Assembly (NCBI RefSeq): GCF_030656345.1
Contig: NZ_JAUSNR010000046.1
Span: 29,022 to 93,021 of the forward strand
Direction: 5' to 3'
Length of the DNA stretch: 64,000 nucleotides
DNA from: Pseudotabrizicola sp.
GTDB taxonomy: Bacteria; Pseudomonadota; Alphaproteobacteria; Rhodobacterales; Rhodobacteraceae
A program made the translations under genes and the position numbers. The notes under the pieces were generated by a model that was not told where the DNA came from, searched no databases, and saw only the letters and a program-made list of their open reading frames with translations. This document shows, piece by piece, positions 35,634 to 44,524 of the stretch. Numbering within the stretch: the first letter of the stretch is position 1; the number at the start of each line of letters is the position of its first letter.

Positions 35634-36356
35634 ATGGAATTCGGGAAACTCGCGCTTCTGGGCTTTGGCCCCGAAGGCTGGGGTCTGGTGCTGGTCCGCG
35701 CCGGGCTGATGACGCTGGCGGTATCGGTCGCGGCCTTTGTGTTCGGGCTTGGTCTGGGCATATTGATCGCCTGGGCGCGGATCGGCGGCAATGCCGTGCT
35801 GCGGCGACTGGCCGAAACCTATGTGGTCGTGCTGCGCGGGGTTCCCGATATTCTGGTGATCTATCTGTTCTACTTCGGTGGCCGTCAGGTGGTGACGGCC
35901 ATCGGCACCGGCCTTGGGTTTGAGGGCCCGTTCGACATTTCGGGTTTTGTCGCGGGGATGCTGGCGATCGGGCTTATTTCCGCTGCGGGTCAGTCCGAGG
36001 TGCTGCGCGGGGCCTATCAGGCAGTGCCAAAGGGCATGGTCGAGGCCGGGCGTGTGGTGGGCATGACCCGCCTGACCCTGTTCCGCCGGGTGATCGCACC
36101 GCAAGCCATGACCACGGCGCTGCCCGGTATGGGCAACCAGTGGCAATCGGTGATCAAGGAAACCGCGCTGGTCTCTGTCACCGGGCTGGTGGAAACGATG
36201 CGTCAGGTTTCGGTCGCGGCGGGCACGACGCAGGAGCATTTTCTGTTCTATGCCGCAGGCGCAGTGATCTATCTGTGCATCACCACAGTTTCCGATCAGA
36301 TCTTCCGGTTGGCCGAGCGCCGCAGCCTGCGCGGCCACCCGCAAGGGGGGATGTGA
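35634..36356 (+). CDS. Amino-acid ABC transporter permease, HisQ-like
   Basis: A 240-residue membrane protein beginning one base after the binding-protein stop codon. It shows ARIGGNAVLRRLAETYVVVLRGVPDILVIYLFY, the polar amino-acid permease hallmark, and the EAA loop EAGRVVGMTRLTLFRRVIAPQA. It has five or six helices. HisQ-like by order and length. Confidence 0.92.
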   Translation: MEFGKLALLGFGPEGWGLVLVRAGLMTLAVSVAAFVFGLGLGILIAWARIGGNAVLRRLAETYVVVLRGVPDILVIYLFYFGGRQVVTAIGTGLGFEGPFDISGFVAGMLAIGLISAAGQSEVLRGAYQAVPKGMVEAGRVVGMTRLTLFRRVIAPQAMTTALPGMGNQWQSVIKETALVSVTGLVETMRQVSVAAGTTQEHFLFYAAGAVIYLCITTVSDQIFRLAERRSLRGHPQGGM

Positions 36357-36358
36357 GC

Positions 36359-37048
36359 ATGGATTTCACATTCTTGGGCGGCATGTTCGCAAATCTTCTC
36401 AAGGGTCTGCCGCTGACCCTGAATTTCTGGGTTTTGTCCCTGCTGGGCGGCGGCACGCTGGCGCTGATCCTCAACCTGATGCGGACCACCCGGATCGGCA
36501 ATGCGGTGGCCGGGGCCTATGTCTTTGTGTTCCGGGGCACGCCGCTCTTGATCCAGATCTTCATGATCTATTACGGGCTGGCAGGATTTGGCTTCATCCG
36601 GCAAAGCTTTCTGTGGCCGTTTCTGCGCGAACCCTACTGGTGCGGCCTGCTGGCGCTGATCCTGAACGACGCCGCCTACACCTCGGAAATTCTGCGTGGC
36701 GGCCTGCGCGCCGTGCCCAAGGGCGCGGTTGAGGCGGGGCGCGTGTCGGGCATGACCCGGTTTGCCATCCTGCGCCGCATCACTTTGCCATTGGCCTTTC
36801 GTCAGGCGCTGCCCGCCTATTCCAACGAGGTGATCTCTATGCTGAAAGCCACGGCGCTGGTGTCGACCATCACGCTGATGGACATGACCGGCATTGCGCG
36901 CGCCGCCATTTCGGAAACCTGGCGGGCAGTGGAAATCCTGTTGTGCGCCGCGGCAATCTATCTGGCAATCTCGTTGCTTGTGACCCGGTTTTCCGCGTGG
37001 TTCGAGCGGCGTCTTTCGCCCTGGCAATTTGGAAGGACGACACCATGA
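36359..37048 (+). CDS. Amino-acid ABC transporter permease, HisM-like
   Basis: A 229-residue permease partner. [22 protein letters not shown] is the family signature, followed by [23 protein letters not shown] 36359 lies two bases after the HisQ stop. Its own stop overlaps the ATPase start as ATGA. A longer upstream frame is a shadow of the previous gene. Confidence 0.92.
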   Translation: MDFTFLGGMFANLLKGLPLTLNFWVLSLLGGGTLALILNLMRTTRIGNAVAGAYVFVFRGTPLLIQIFMIYYGLAGFGFIRQSFLWPFLREPYWCGLLALILNDAAYTSEILRGGLRAVPKGAVEAGRVSGMTRFAILRRITLPLAFRQALPAYSNEVISMLKATALVSTITLMDMTGIARAAISETWRAVEILLCAAAIYLAISLLVTRFSAWFERRLSPWQFGRTTP

Positions 37049-37824
37049 GCAATGCTATGGGACCGGCGCTGTCGATCACCGGGCTGCGCAAAACCTTTGG
37101 GGCCAATGAAGTGCTGCGCGGCATTGACCTCAGTGCGCGCGACGGCGACGTGATCTCGATGATCGGGGCATCCGGCTCGGGCAAAAGCACGTTGCTGCGT
37201 TGTATTCCGATGCTGGAGATCCCCGATACGGGCACTGTCACCGTGGGCGAAGACAGCCTGTCGCCGAAAGGTGGCCGCCTGACGCGGGCGGAAGAGGCCA
37301 CAGCGCGGCGGATGCGCGGGCATCTGGGGTTTGTGTTCCAGAACTTCAATCTGTGGACGCACCGCACCGTTTTGCAAAACGTGATCGAGGCACCGCTGTT
37401 CGTGCAAAACCGCAGCCGGGCCGAGGCGGTGGATGAGGCGACCGCCCTGCTGGAAAAGGTGGGTCTGGCCGAAAAGCGTGATGCCTGGCCCGCGCATCTG
37501 TCGGGCGGACAACAGCAGCGCGTGGCCATTGCCCGCGCGCTGGCGCAGCGCCCCCGCGCGATCCTGTTTGACGAGCCGACCTCGGCACTTGACCCGGAAC
37601 TGGTGGGCGAGGTGCTCAAGGTGATCCGCAGTCTGGCCGAAGAGGGCCGCACCCTGCTGATCGTGACCCACGAGATGGGGTTCGCGCGCGATGTCTCGTC
37701 GCGCGTGGTGCTGCTGCATCAGGGCCAGATCGAGGAAGACGGCACCCCCGAACAGGTGTTTGCCAACCCGAAGTCAGACCGCGCGCGGGCCTTTCTGTCG
37801 GGCCATTTCGACCGGACCCGGTGA
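37045..37824 (+). CDS. Amino-acid ABC transporter ATP-binding protein, HisP-like
   Basis: A 259-residue ATPase with Walker [16 protein letters not shown]-loop [13 protein letters not shown], signature [15 protein letters not shown] and Walker [15 protein letters not shown], as in GlnQ/HisP proteins. The start overlaps the permease stop (ATGA). The insertion between the C-loop region and NFNLW is normal for the HisP group. Confidence 0.93.
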   Translation: MSNAMGPALSITGLRKTFGANEVLRGIDLSARDGDVISMIGASGSGKSTLLRCIPMLEIPDTGTVTVGEDSLSPKGGRLTRAEEATARRMRGHLGFVFQNFNLWTHRTVLQNVIEAPLFVQNRSRAEAVDEATALLEKVGLAEKRDAWPAHLSGGQQQRVAIARALAQRPRAILFDEPTSALDPELVGEVLKVIRSLAEEGRTLLIVTHEMGFARDVSSRVVLLHQGQIEEDGTPEQVFANPKSDRARAFLSGHFDRTR

Positions 37825-37838
37825 GGAAAGGGCAAGCC

Positions 37839-38510
37839 ATGCGCCAGCCCATTGAACGCAAAAGCCTTCAGGATCAGGCGACCGACTGGCTGCGCGAAGC
37901 GATTGTGCGCGGTGACCTGGCCCCGGGAACCCTCTTGACCGAACAAGCCCTGACCGAACAGATCGGCACCGGGCGCGGCACGGTGCGCTCGGCCCTGTTC
38001 GCGCTGGAAGCACAGGAGCTTGTGACCCGCACGCCCTATTCCAGCTGGCGCGTCGCTGTGCTGGACGCGCAGGTGATCTGGGAAATCTATACGTTGCGGG
38101 CCGCATTCGAAGGGCTGGCAGCGCGCATTCTGGCCGAACGGCGCGATCTGCTGGGGCTAGATCAGGTGGTGGCCGCTTTTGCGTCGCTGACCGTGGCACA
38201 GGATGCAGACACCGGCGCGCGGGTGGCTGCCGACCTGGGGTTTCACGCCAGTTTCGTGCGCCAGACCGGACATCAGCATCTGATCCGCCGCCACGGGATG
38301 CTGGCCGATAAGATGGAGTGGCTTTACCGCTGGTCGGAAAGTCACTGGCCATGCCGCAACCCCCTGCTGGGCGAACATCAGCCGCTATTCGATGCGCTGA
38401 CCGGCGGCACCCCCGATCAGGCCGAACGGGCGGTACGCGATCACATCGACTATTCGATAACACAGGATGTTGCAGGCTTTCACAGCCTCGCAACGGGAGA
38501 GAAAACATGA
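37839..38510 (+). CDS. GntR-family regulator (FadR/FCD type)
   Basis: A 223-residue regulator with an N-terminal winged helix (SLQDQATDWLREAIVRGDLAPGTLLTEQALTEQIGTGRGTVRSAL) and a C-terminal helical FCD-like ligand domain. Metal-ligand histidines are plausible at DLGFHASFVRQTGHQHL and AVRDHIDYS. ATG 37839 follows AAAGGG; a GTG at 37821 overlaps the ATPase stop but has no good site. It sits inside the operon it probably regulates. Confidence 0.88.
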   Translation: MRQPIERKSLQDQATDWLREAIVRGDLAPGTLLTEQALTEQIGTGRGTVRSALFALEAQELVTRTPYSSWRVAVLDAQVIWEIYTLRAAFEGLAARILAERRDLLGLDQVVAAFASLTVAQDADTGARVAADLGFHASFVRQTGHQHLIRRHGMLADKMEWLYRWSESHWPCRNPLLGEHQPLFDALTGGTPDQAERAVRDHIDYSITQDVAGFHSLATGEKT

Positions 38511-39412
38511 CGCAGATCACCATCCTTGACGGCGGCATGGGCCGTGAACTGGAACGCGTCGGCGCTCCGTTTCGCCAGCCGGAATGGTCCGCTCTGGCGC
38601 TGATCGAAGCCCCGGAGACTGTGGCGCAGGTCCACAGCGCCTATGTGCAGGCCGGTGCCGGGGTTATCACGACCAATTCCTACGCGCTGGTGCCGTTTCA
38701 CATCGGTGAGGCGCGGTTTCGTGCCGAAGGTGAACGGCTGGCCGATCTGGCGGGGCGGATGGCGCGGCAGGCGGCGGCGGGCAACCCCGCCGTGCGGGTC
38801 GCCGGATCACTGCCGCCGGTGTTCGGATCGTATCAGCCCGAGCTGTTTCAGGCCGATGTCGCGCAGGAGTATCTGGCGGTGCTGGTAAAGGGTCTGACCC
38901 CGCATGTCGATCTGTGGCTGGCCGAGACCCAATCCAGTCTGGAAGAGGCCGAGGCCGCTGCCATCGCCATCCGCGCCACCGGCAAGCCGCTGTGGATCTC
39001 GTTCACATTGCGCGATGATGACGGGGCCGAAGCCCTGCCCCGGCCCGAATTGCGCTCCGGCCAGACCGTGACCGAAGCCGCGCATCTGGCTGTGAAACTT
39101 GGGGCCGAGGCAATGCTGTTCAACTGCTCGCGCCCCGAGGTGATGGGGGTCGCTCTTGACGCCGCCCGCGCCGCCGAACCCGCCCTGCGCCTTGGTGTCT
39201 ACGCCAACGCCTTCAGCGATTCACAAGATGATGACGGGGCCGCGAACGAAGTCGTCTCGACCATCCGCGCCGATCTGGACCCGCCGCATTACTGCGGCTG
39301 GGCCGAGGGCTGGGCGGCGCGGGGTGCCACCATCATCGGCGGCTGTTGCGGGATCGGCACCGAACACATTCACCATCTGGCCGGGCATCTGGGTCACGCG
39401 GACAAAGTCTGA
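38507..39412 (+). CDS. Homocysteine S-methyltransferase family protein (MmuM-like)
   Basis: A 301-residue TIM-barrel methyltransferase. It begins TILDGGMGRELERVG, the hallmark start, and carries the zinc cysteines in LFNCSRPEVM and IIGGCCGIGTEHI. MmuM-type enzymes transfer a methyl group from S-methylmethionine or (in BHMT-like members) betaine to homocysteine, giving methionine. The start overlaps the GntR stop (ATGA). With the amino-acid importer and M20 hydrolase it suggests uptake of a methylated sulfur amino acid or its conjugate. Confidence 0.88.
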   Translation: MTQITILDGGMGRELERVGAPFRQPEWSALALIEAPETVAQVHSAYVQAGAGVITTNSYALVPFHIGEARFRAEGERLADLAGRMARQAAAGNPAVRVAGSLPPVFGSYQPELFQADVAQEYLAVLVKGLTPHVDLWLAETQSSLEEAEAAAIAIRATGKPLWISFTLRDDDGAEALPRPELRSGQTVTEAAHLAVKLGAEAMLFNCSRPEVMGVALDAARAAEPALRLGVYANAFSDSQDDDGAANEVVSTIRADLDPPHYCGWAEGWAARGATIIGGCCGIGTEHIHHLAGHLGHADKV

Positions 39413-39420
39413 CCCGCCCG

Positions 39421-39480
39421 GACTTAACCAGACAGGACTTAACCAGACAGGGCTTAACCAGACAGGGCTTAGCCAGACAG
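39421..39480. repeat. Four tandem 15-bp repeats between convergent genes
   Basis: The unit GACTTAACCAGACAG is present four times in a row with one to two changes in the third and fourth copies (GGCTTAACCAGACAG, GGCTTAGCCAGACAG). The repeat region includes the stop codon and last codons of the PLP-enzyme gene: each unit reads on the minus strand as Leu-Ser-Gly-stop, so the gene end has been multiplied. Confidence 0.9.
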
Positions 39481-40686
39481 GGCCTGATCCAGATCGCGGA
39501 TCAGGTCCGCCGCCGCCTCCAGCCCGACCGACAGGCGGAAGATACCGTCGCCGGCAAAGCGGCGGTAATCCTCCAGCCCCTCGCCGGTCAGCTTGTAGGT
39601 GCCTGTGATCATCTCTGCGGTATCCAGATAGGTCACGATGCTGCGCTGATGGCCCAGTGAAAATGCGTAGTGCGCGACCCGCAGCCGCGCTGCAAGCTGC
39701 CGCGCCATCGCTGGTCCGTCCTTGGTGCAAAAGCCGATCACCCCGCCTGGATGATCCATCTGCCGCTGCGCCAGATCATGCTGCGGGTGCGAGCGCAGAC
39801 CGGGCCAGATCACCCGCTCCACCGCCGGATGGTCCTCCAGCATCTGCGCCAGGGTGGCCGCAGTCTGATTGATCTGCACCATCCGGGGGAACAGCGTGTC
39901 AATGCCGCGCAGGATCAGCCAGGCATTCGACGCCGACAGCGATGCCCCCAGATATACCCCGGCACAGCCGCGAAGCTGCGCGATCAGCGCCTGCGGGCCG
40001 CAAACGATGCCCCCCAGCGCATCGCCATGGCCGTTGATGAACTTGGTCAGCGAATGGATCACCAGATCCACCCCCAACGCCAGCGGGCGGGTGGAAACCG
40101 GCGTGGCCAGCGTGCTGTCCACCGACACCAGCGCCCCGGCCCCATGTGCGATCCGTGCAATCTCGGCCAGATCGGTCAGCCGCAGGATCGGGTTGCAGGG
40201 GCTTTCGCAATGCACCAGCCGGGTATTGGACCGCAACGCCGCGCGCAGATCCTCCGGCCGCGACAGGTTGACCGGCGTGACCTCGATCCCCAGACCGGGC
40301 AGGATCACCCGGGCCAGTTCGGCAGCCCCGGCATAGGTCACGTCACTGATGATCAGATGGTCACCCGCTTTCAGCAGCGTCAGAAACACCCCGGCAATGG
40401 CCGCCACCCCGGTTGCAAAGGCAAGCGCATCTCCGGCCCCCTCCAGCGCCGCCATCCGGGTTTCCAGCGCCCGAACCGTGGGATTGAGCCAGCGGGCATA
40501 GGTATAGGGCTCGTCGGCAATATCGCCCAGGCCAGCGGCGGAAAAGGCCCCTTCGCCGGGCGCCACCAGATGGTTTACCGACATGGAGATATCCGGCTGG
40601 ATGGAACGGGTCGCGGGGTTGAGGGTCAGTCCGGCATCCAGCGACAGGGTTTCAGGGCGGGCATCGGGCGGCAGTTGGGGAAGCAT
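39469..40686 (-). CDS. Cys/Met metabolism PLP-dependent enzyme (cystathionine gamma-synthase / methionine gamma-lyase family)
   Basis: A 405-residue fold-type I PLP enzyme. The lysine that holds PLP is in HSLTKFINGHGDALGG, with SVDSTLATP and CESPCNPILR upstream as in the family. Members make or break C-gamma-S bonds (cystathionine synthesis, methionine to methanethiol). The conserved active-site Tyr appears as YTYARWLNPT. ATG 40686 after AGAGG is preferred over GTG 40695. It lies downstream of an Lrp regulator on the same strand and convergent with the homocysteine methyltransferase, so methionine turnover is the shared theme. Confidence 0.9.
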   Translation of the reverse strand: MLPQLPPDARPETLSLDAGLTLNPATRSIQPDISMSVNHLVAPGEGAFSAAGLGDIADEPYTYARWLNPTVRALETRMAALEGAGDALAFATGVAAIAGVFLTLLKAGDHLIISDVTYAGAAELARVILPGLGIEVTPVNLSRPEDLRAALRSNTRLVHCESPCNPILRLTDLAEIARIAHGAGALVSVDSTLATPVSTRPLALGVDLVIHSLTKFINGHGDALGGIVCGPQALIAQLRGCAGVYLGASLSASNAWLILRGIDTLFPRMVQINQTAATLAQMLEDHPAVERVIWPGLRSHPQHDLAQRQMDHPGGVIGFCTKDGPAMARQLAARLRVAHYAFSLGHQRSIVTYLDTAEMITGTYKLTGEGLEDYRRFAGDGIFRLSVGLEAAADLIRDLDQALSG

Positions 40687-40800
40687 GGCAGGCACCTCTG
40701 GTCAGCGTTTCCGCCAAGGATACCGGCGATCCGCGCCGCTGCGCGGCGGATTATTGCAGATCCCCGCCGTCTTTGGCCACCAGCTGGGTGGTTTACGCCG

Positions 40801-41262
40801 TCAAGCTTCGGCCACTGGCACATAAAGCCCAACCTTCAGCGGCCTGAGCACGACATTCGTGGTGATCCGCCGGATCAGAGGATTGTCACGCATCATCCGC
40901 GCCGTGATCGCGTCATAGTCCTCCACGTCGCGGGCCAGAATCACCGCCACCAGATCCACCGCGCCCGTGACGTAATACAGCTGCTGTATGGCCTCGGTCC
41001 GGTCCGCCCAGGCTTGCAGTTTTTGCAGCACATCATAGTTGTCACGCTCGACTTCCAGTCCGGCAATAAAGCTCATCGCCTGCCCAGCCTCTTTGGGGTC
41101 CACAACCGAAATGTCAGCCCGAATGATGCCCTCGGCACGCAAACCCCGCAAGCGACGCTGCACGGCCGAGGCAGACAGGCCAACCACATCGGCAATCGCC
41201 TCGGCCTTGATCTGGCTGTCACGCTGCACAATCGCCAGAATCTTGCGATCAAACGCGTCCAA
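40801..41262 (-). CDS. Lrp/AsnC-family transcriptional regulator, TTG start
   Basis: A 153-residue regulator: N-terminal HTH (DAFDRKILAIVQRDSQIKAEAIADVVGLSASAVQRRLRGLRAEG) and a C-terminal RAM-like domain (about residues 70-150) that binds amino acids. The open frame extends upstream, but TTG at 41262 is preceded by AAGGAG at six bases and gives the length usual for the family, so a TTG start is chosen. It likely controls the PLP gene 114 bases downstream. Confidence 0.88.
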   Translation of the reverse strand: MDAFDRKILAIVQRDSQIKAEAIADVVGLSASAVQRRLRGLRAEGIIRADISVVDPKEAGQAMSFIAGLEVERDNYDVLQKLQAWADRTEAIQQLYYVTGAVDLVAVILARDVEDYDAITARMMRDNPLIRRITTNVVLRPLKVGLYVPVAEA

Positions 41263-41449
41263 AACCGACTCCTTTTTCTGCAGACCAAGGCAACATTCTG
41301 CACAATTCCTGCCCCGTTGCCCATCCACGGCTGTCATGGCAGACGTTCACGTCTGGCAATTTGAGCAATCTACGCATGGCAGAGCGGTCAACCCCGACGT
41401 CGGCCTTTGCAAGAGCAAAATCCAGACTGCAGAAGTCTGGCCCTGTCTG

Positions 41450-41545
41450 GGTGCCGGTCGCCATGACCAACAGAACCCGATCCTGCCCCTTGGCGATCGC
41501 CTCGATGGCTCGTTGACGGCGTTGATCTGGGAATTGCGCGGGGCT
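41450..41545 (-). pseudogene. Fragment of a type I restriction enzyme R subunit (HsdR), frameshifted
   Basis: The minus strand reads QINAVN in one frame and then, after a one-base shift, RAIEAIAKGQDRVLLVMATGT in the next. This is the N-terminal side of the HsdR helicase motif I, normally RAIEAIAKGQDRVLLVMATGTGKT. The Walker A end is lost: GTGKT has become GTQTG. No other part of an hsd locus is visible in 41263-41679; the remaining sequence in that gap holds no recognisable gene. Confidence 0.65.
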
Positions 41546-41679
41546 TTGCCACTGCAATCATCGAAGCAATCTTGCGGCGCAACAACTTGGCAATGCCAAT
41601 GAAACCACCCGGTGCAAATATCAGGGACCTGTTCGGAGAGCGAACGGCGGAAGTGACTGCAGCGCGCCCAGCGAACGTC

Positions 41680-42588
41680 TTACCTTGATGCCTCAAGCTT
41701 CCGGGAAGCCATGACGATGTCGACAAAATTGATCAGCTCGGTCGACGGGTTGCTGCTGCGCCAGACCAAAGCGGTGCGCAGGCGGAACAGCGGGTGGTCA
41801 ATCGGCCGCACCACCACACCGGCACCCAAAAGCCCCACAAGACTTTGTGGAAAAATGGTGATGCCCAGCCCGGCACCGACCATACCGCCGATGGCAAGCG
41901 TATGGGCTGCCTCGAATTGAGGTGTCAGCACCAGGCCTTCGGCGCTGAACAGCCCCTCCAGCCGCCAGCGGTATTCGTCCCATTCCTGCATTTCTCCCAG
42001 CACCAGCGGCAGGCTGGCAACGTCGGAAGGCGTCACACTATCCTGCCCGCCAAGCGGATGATCCGCCGGAAGAATCGCAAACAGCGGTTCGTCCGACATC
42101 TCGATGCTCTGAAATTCAGGGTGGTCAAAGCGGTCGATCATGAACCCCGCGTCAATTTCGTTCTTGGCCAGTGCCAGCCGTTGCGCCTGTGTCCTCAGAT
42201 AGGCCGTCGTCAGCCGGACAAACGGGTGCGCCTTATGAAAGCGGGCCAGCAGCTCTGGCATCAGGCGCGGTGCCGAAAAGGTCATGTAGCCGATCCGCAA
42301 CCCGTCGGTATGCCCCTGCGCCACCCGCCGTGCGGCCAGCACACTGTTGTGATACCCGTCCATCATCGCCGCGTTGTCGCGGTAAAATGACTGGCCCGCC
42401 GCGGTCAGCGCCACTTCACGTGTGCTGCGCTCCAGCAGTTTGAAGCCCAGATGATGCTCCAGCTTCTGAATGCGCCGGGTCAGCGCCGACTGGTCAAGGT
42501 TCAGCCGGTCGGCGCTGCGGCGAAAGTTCAGTTCTTCCGCGACAACAAGGAAAGAGCTGACAAGATCAAGGCCGTTCAGGTTCTGCAC
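41680..42588 (-). CDS. LysR-family transcriptional regulator
   Basis: A 302-residue LysR protein. HTH: DLVSSFLVVAEELNFRRSADRLNLDQSALTRRIQKLEHHLGFKLLERSTREVALT; a ligand-binding domain follows. The frame runs upstream to an ATG at 42630, but that would translate the palindromic operator at 42614-42632; GTG 42588 gives the usual length and leaves that operator free. It is divergent from the carbamoylsarcosine-amidase-like gene. Confidence 0.9.
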   Translation of the reverse strand: MQNLNGLDLVSSFLVVAEELNFRRSADRLNLDQSALTRRIQKLEHHLGFKLLERSTREVALTAAGQSFYRDNAAMMDGYHNSVLAARRVAQGHTDGLRIGYMTFSAPRLMPELLARFHKAHPFVRLTTAYLRTQAQRLALAKNEIDAGFMIDRFDHPEFQSIEMSDEPLFAILPADHPLGGQDSVTPSDVASLPLVLGEMQEWDEYRWRLEGLFSAEGLVLTPQFEAAHTLAIGGMVGAGLGITIFPQSLVGLLGAGVVVRPIDHPLFRLRTALVWRSSNPSTELINFVDIVMASRKLEASR

Positions 42589-42613
42589 AATGCACCATAG
42601 GTGTGGTTTCCAG

Positions 42614-42632
42614 TGATGCACATGGTGCATCA
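42614..42632. promoter_or_regulatory. LysR-type operator: 8-bp inverted repeat TGATGCAC-ATG-GTGCATCA
   Basis: The perfect inverted repeat with a 3-base spacer contains ATGCACATGGTGCAT, which fits the T-N11-A core of LysR binding sites. It is 25 bases from the GTG of the LysR gene and about 100 bases from the divergent hydrolase gene. A further ATGCACCAT lies at 42590-42598. Confidence 0.65.
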
Positions 42633-42735
42633 ATTATTGACCAATAACCATTTCATTTTTCCGCACCGCATCCGCATCCTTGCGCCAGATGCAGAATGAC
42701 GCATCGCGACACACCCACTCGAACGGAGATATCCG

Positions 42736-43455
42736 ATGCAAGACCCCGACGCCAAAGAACTGGACCGCCTGTTGCAACAGGCCTTCGACACGGCAAGCAA
42801 ACTGTATCAGGAGCGCGGCTTCCAACGCCGGATCGGGTTCGGCAGCCGTCCGGCGCTGATCAGTGTCGATCTCGCCAATGCCTGGACCCGGCCCGGCAAT
42901 CCTTTCACCTGCGATCAGGAAAAAATGGATGGCGAAATCATCCCCGCCATGCAGAAGCTGCTCACAGCTTGCCGCGCCAATGGCGTTCCGGTGGTCCATG
43001 TCACCACCGCCTATGAAATCACCGACCGCAACGCGCCCTTTACCGATATGGGCCTGTGGCATGACAAGATCCCGGTCGACGTGGTGAACTTGGCAGACAA
43101 GGATCTGTGGGCCATCGACAGCCGCATCGCGCCGGTCAAAGGCGAATACACGCTGCTGAAAAAGCGCGCCTCGGCCTTTCACGGCACCGAACTGGCGGGC
43201 ATCCTGCGCGCGGCGAATGTGGATACCATTCTTGTCACCGGCGTAACCGCCTGCGCCTGCGTGCGTCAGACCATCTGCGACGGGCTGGCCGACGGCTTCC
43301 GCACCATTGCCGTGAAAGAGGCGATCGGTGACCGGGTGCCGGGCGCTGTCGCATGGAACCTGTTCGACATCGACGCAAAGTTCGGCGATGTCGTCGGCGT
43401 TGACGATTGCGTCAACTATCTGAACGGCATCAAAGCACAGAAATCCGCCGCCTGA
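42736..43455 (+). CDS. Isochorismatase-fold cysteine hydrolase (N-carbamoylsarcosine amidase-like)
   Basis: A 239-residue enzyme. The triad of the family is visible: Asp45 in LISVDLANAW, a lysine at 142/143 in LLKKRASAFHGTEL and Cys175 in GVTACACVRQTI. The phrases PFTCDQEKMDGEIIPAMQKLL and KRASAFHGTELAGIL are like those of N-carbamoylsarcosine amidase and related carbamoyl hydrolases. It would release ammonia and CO2 from a carbamoylated amine. It is divergent from a LysR gene and convergent with another. Confidence 0.85.
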   Translation: MQDPDAKELDRLLQQAFDTASKLYQERGFQRRIGFGSRPALISVDLANAWTRPGNPFTCDQEKMDGEIIPAMQKLLTACRANGVPVVHVTTAYEITDRNAPFTDMGLWHDKIPVDVVNLADKDLWAIDSRIAPVKGEYTLLKKRASAFHGTELAGILRAANVDTILVTGVTACACVRQTICDGLADGFRTIAVKEAIGDRVPGAVAWNLFDIDAKFGDVVGVDDCVNYLNGIKAQKSAA

Positions 43456-43465
43456 CGACCGGACC

Positions 43466-44371
43466 TTAAGCCTGCGCCGCCGGCTTCCGGGCCGAGCGGC
43501 GCAGAAATTTCAGAAATGTATCAAGAACCTGCGACCTGTTCTCGCGGTCCCAGACCGCCGTGACCGGCAACTTCGTGGTCACATCGCGCAACGGCCGCAC
43601 CTCAACGCCCTGACGCGGCAGATTGCCCACGCAGCTGGAATAGATCGTCACCCCCACCCCGGCGACGACCAGCCCGAAGATGCCTTCGCTGTTTGATGCC
43701 TCCAGTACGATGTTGGGAAAGTAGCCCCGGCTGCGGCACTCCGCAAACAGCCGGTTGCGGAACGCCGCCCAATTGTCGCCGGTGCCAAGCACAAATTTCT
43801 CATCCGCCAGCTGTTGCAGTGTCAGCGACGCTTCGGCACACAGCGGATGCGACGCGGGCAGCAGTGCCACGTAATCATCTTCGTCAAACGTCAGGCAATC
43901 CGTTGTCTTGTGCGCGAATTCGCCGATCATGAAACCGATATCAATCGTTTGCTGCAACAGCGCCATCTGCTGACTGGTGGTTGGCATAAAGATCAGGTTC
44001 AGCCGGATTTCGGGATGCGCGCTGGCAAAATCGCGCAAAAAATGCGGCAGGCGGCCGTTGATGGCAAAATCGGTATAGGCGATTCTCAGCTCTCCCCGGA
44101 TGCCGCGCGCGGCATGCCGGGCACTGGCGATGGCCTGATCGATCTGCGCGTCGATACTGCCGGTTTCTGCCAGAAACGCCTTGCCCGCTTCGGTCAGCTC
44201 CACCCGCCGGGTGGTCCGCAACAGCAGCGGTGCGCCGATCTCTGCTTCAAGGTGTTGAATGATTTTGGAAAGAGCAGGCTGGGCAATATGCAGCTCGTCC
44301 GCGGCCCGCCCAAAATGCAGGGTTCTTCCTACTGCCGCAAATGCACGCAGATGGCGCAGTTCCAAGCTCAA
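43466..44371 (-). CDS. LysR-family transcriptional regulator
   Basis: A 301-residue LysR protein with HTH ELRHLRAFAAVGRTLHFGRAADELHIAQPALSKIIQHLEAEIGAPLLLRTTRRVELT and a BenM/CatM-like effector domain. It ends 10 bases past the amidase stop, convergent, and is divergent from the Pot-type importer at 44525, so it probably controls that operon. The 150-base gap upstream is AT-rich. Confidence 0.9.
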   Translation of the reverse strand: MSLELRHLRAFAAVGRTLHFGRAADELHIAQPALSKIIQHLEAEIGAPLLLRTTRRVELTEAGKAFLAETGSIDAQIDQAIASARHAARGIRGELRIAYTDFAINGRLPHFLRDFASAHPEIRLNLIFMPTTSQQMALLQQTIDIGFMIGEFAHKTTDCLTFDEDDYVALLPASHPLCAEASLTLQQLADEKFVLGTGDNWAAFRNRLFAECRSRGYFPNIVLEASNSEGIFGLVVAGVGVTIYSSCVGNLPRQGVEVRPLRDVTTKLPVTAVWDRENRSQVLDTFLKFLRRSARKPAAQA

Positions 44372-44524
44372 TTCATGCCCCTTTATTGATAATCATGTGG
44401 AATTAATACAGTGAAAATTGATATTTTACAAACACGCTTTCTTGCCGCATCGTTTGATGACTAAAGAACAACACTGCGGCGGCCGACGATGGCTGCACGC
44501 ATCACAACAGGGGAAAATGACCAG

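Noticed and set aside
39421..39480. CRISPR array
   Set aside because: The 15-bp units are contiguous without unique spacers, so this is a simple tandem repeat.
40687..40800. Possible SAM riboswitch upstream of the Cys/Met PLP gene
   Set aside because: Only a GC-rich imperfect hairpin near 40728-40752 is present; no SAM-II or SAM-I core could be drawn.
39670..41364. 564-codon open frame on the plus strand
   Set aside because: Antisense to the PLP enzyme and Lrp genes; composition typical of a non-coding frame.
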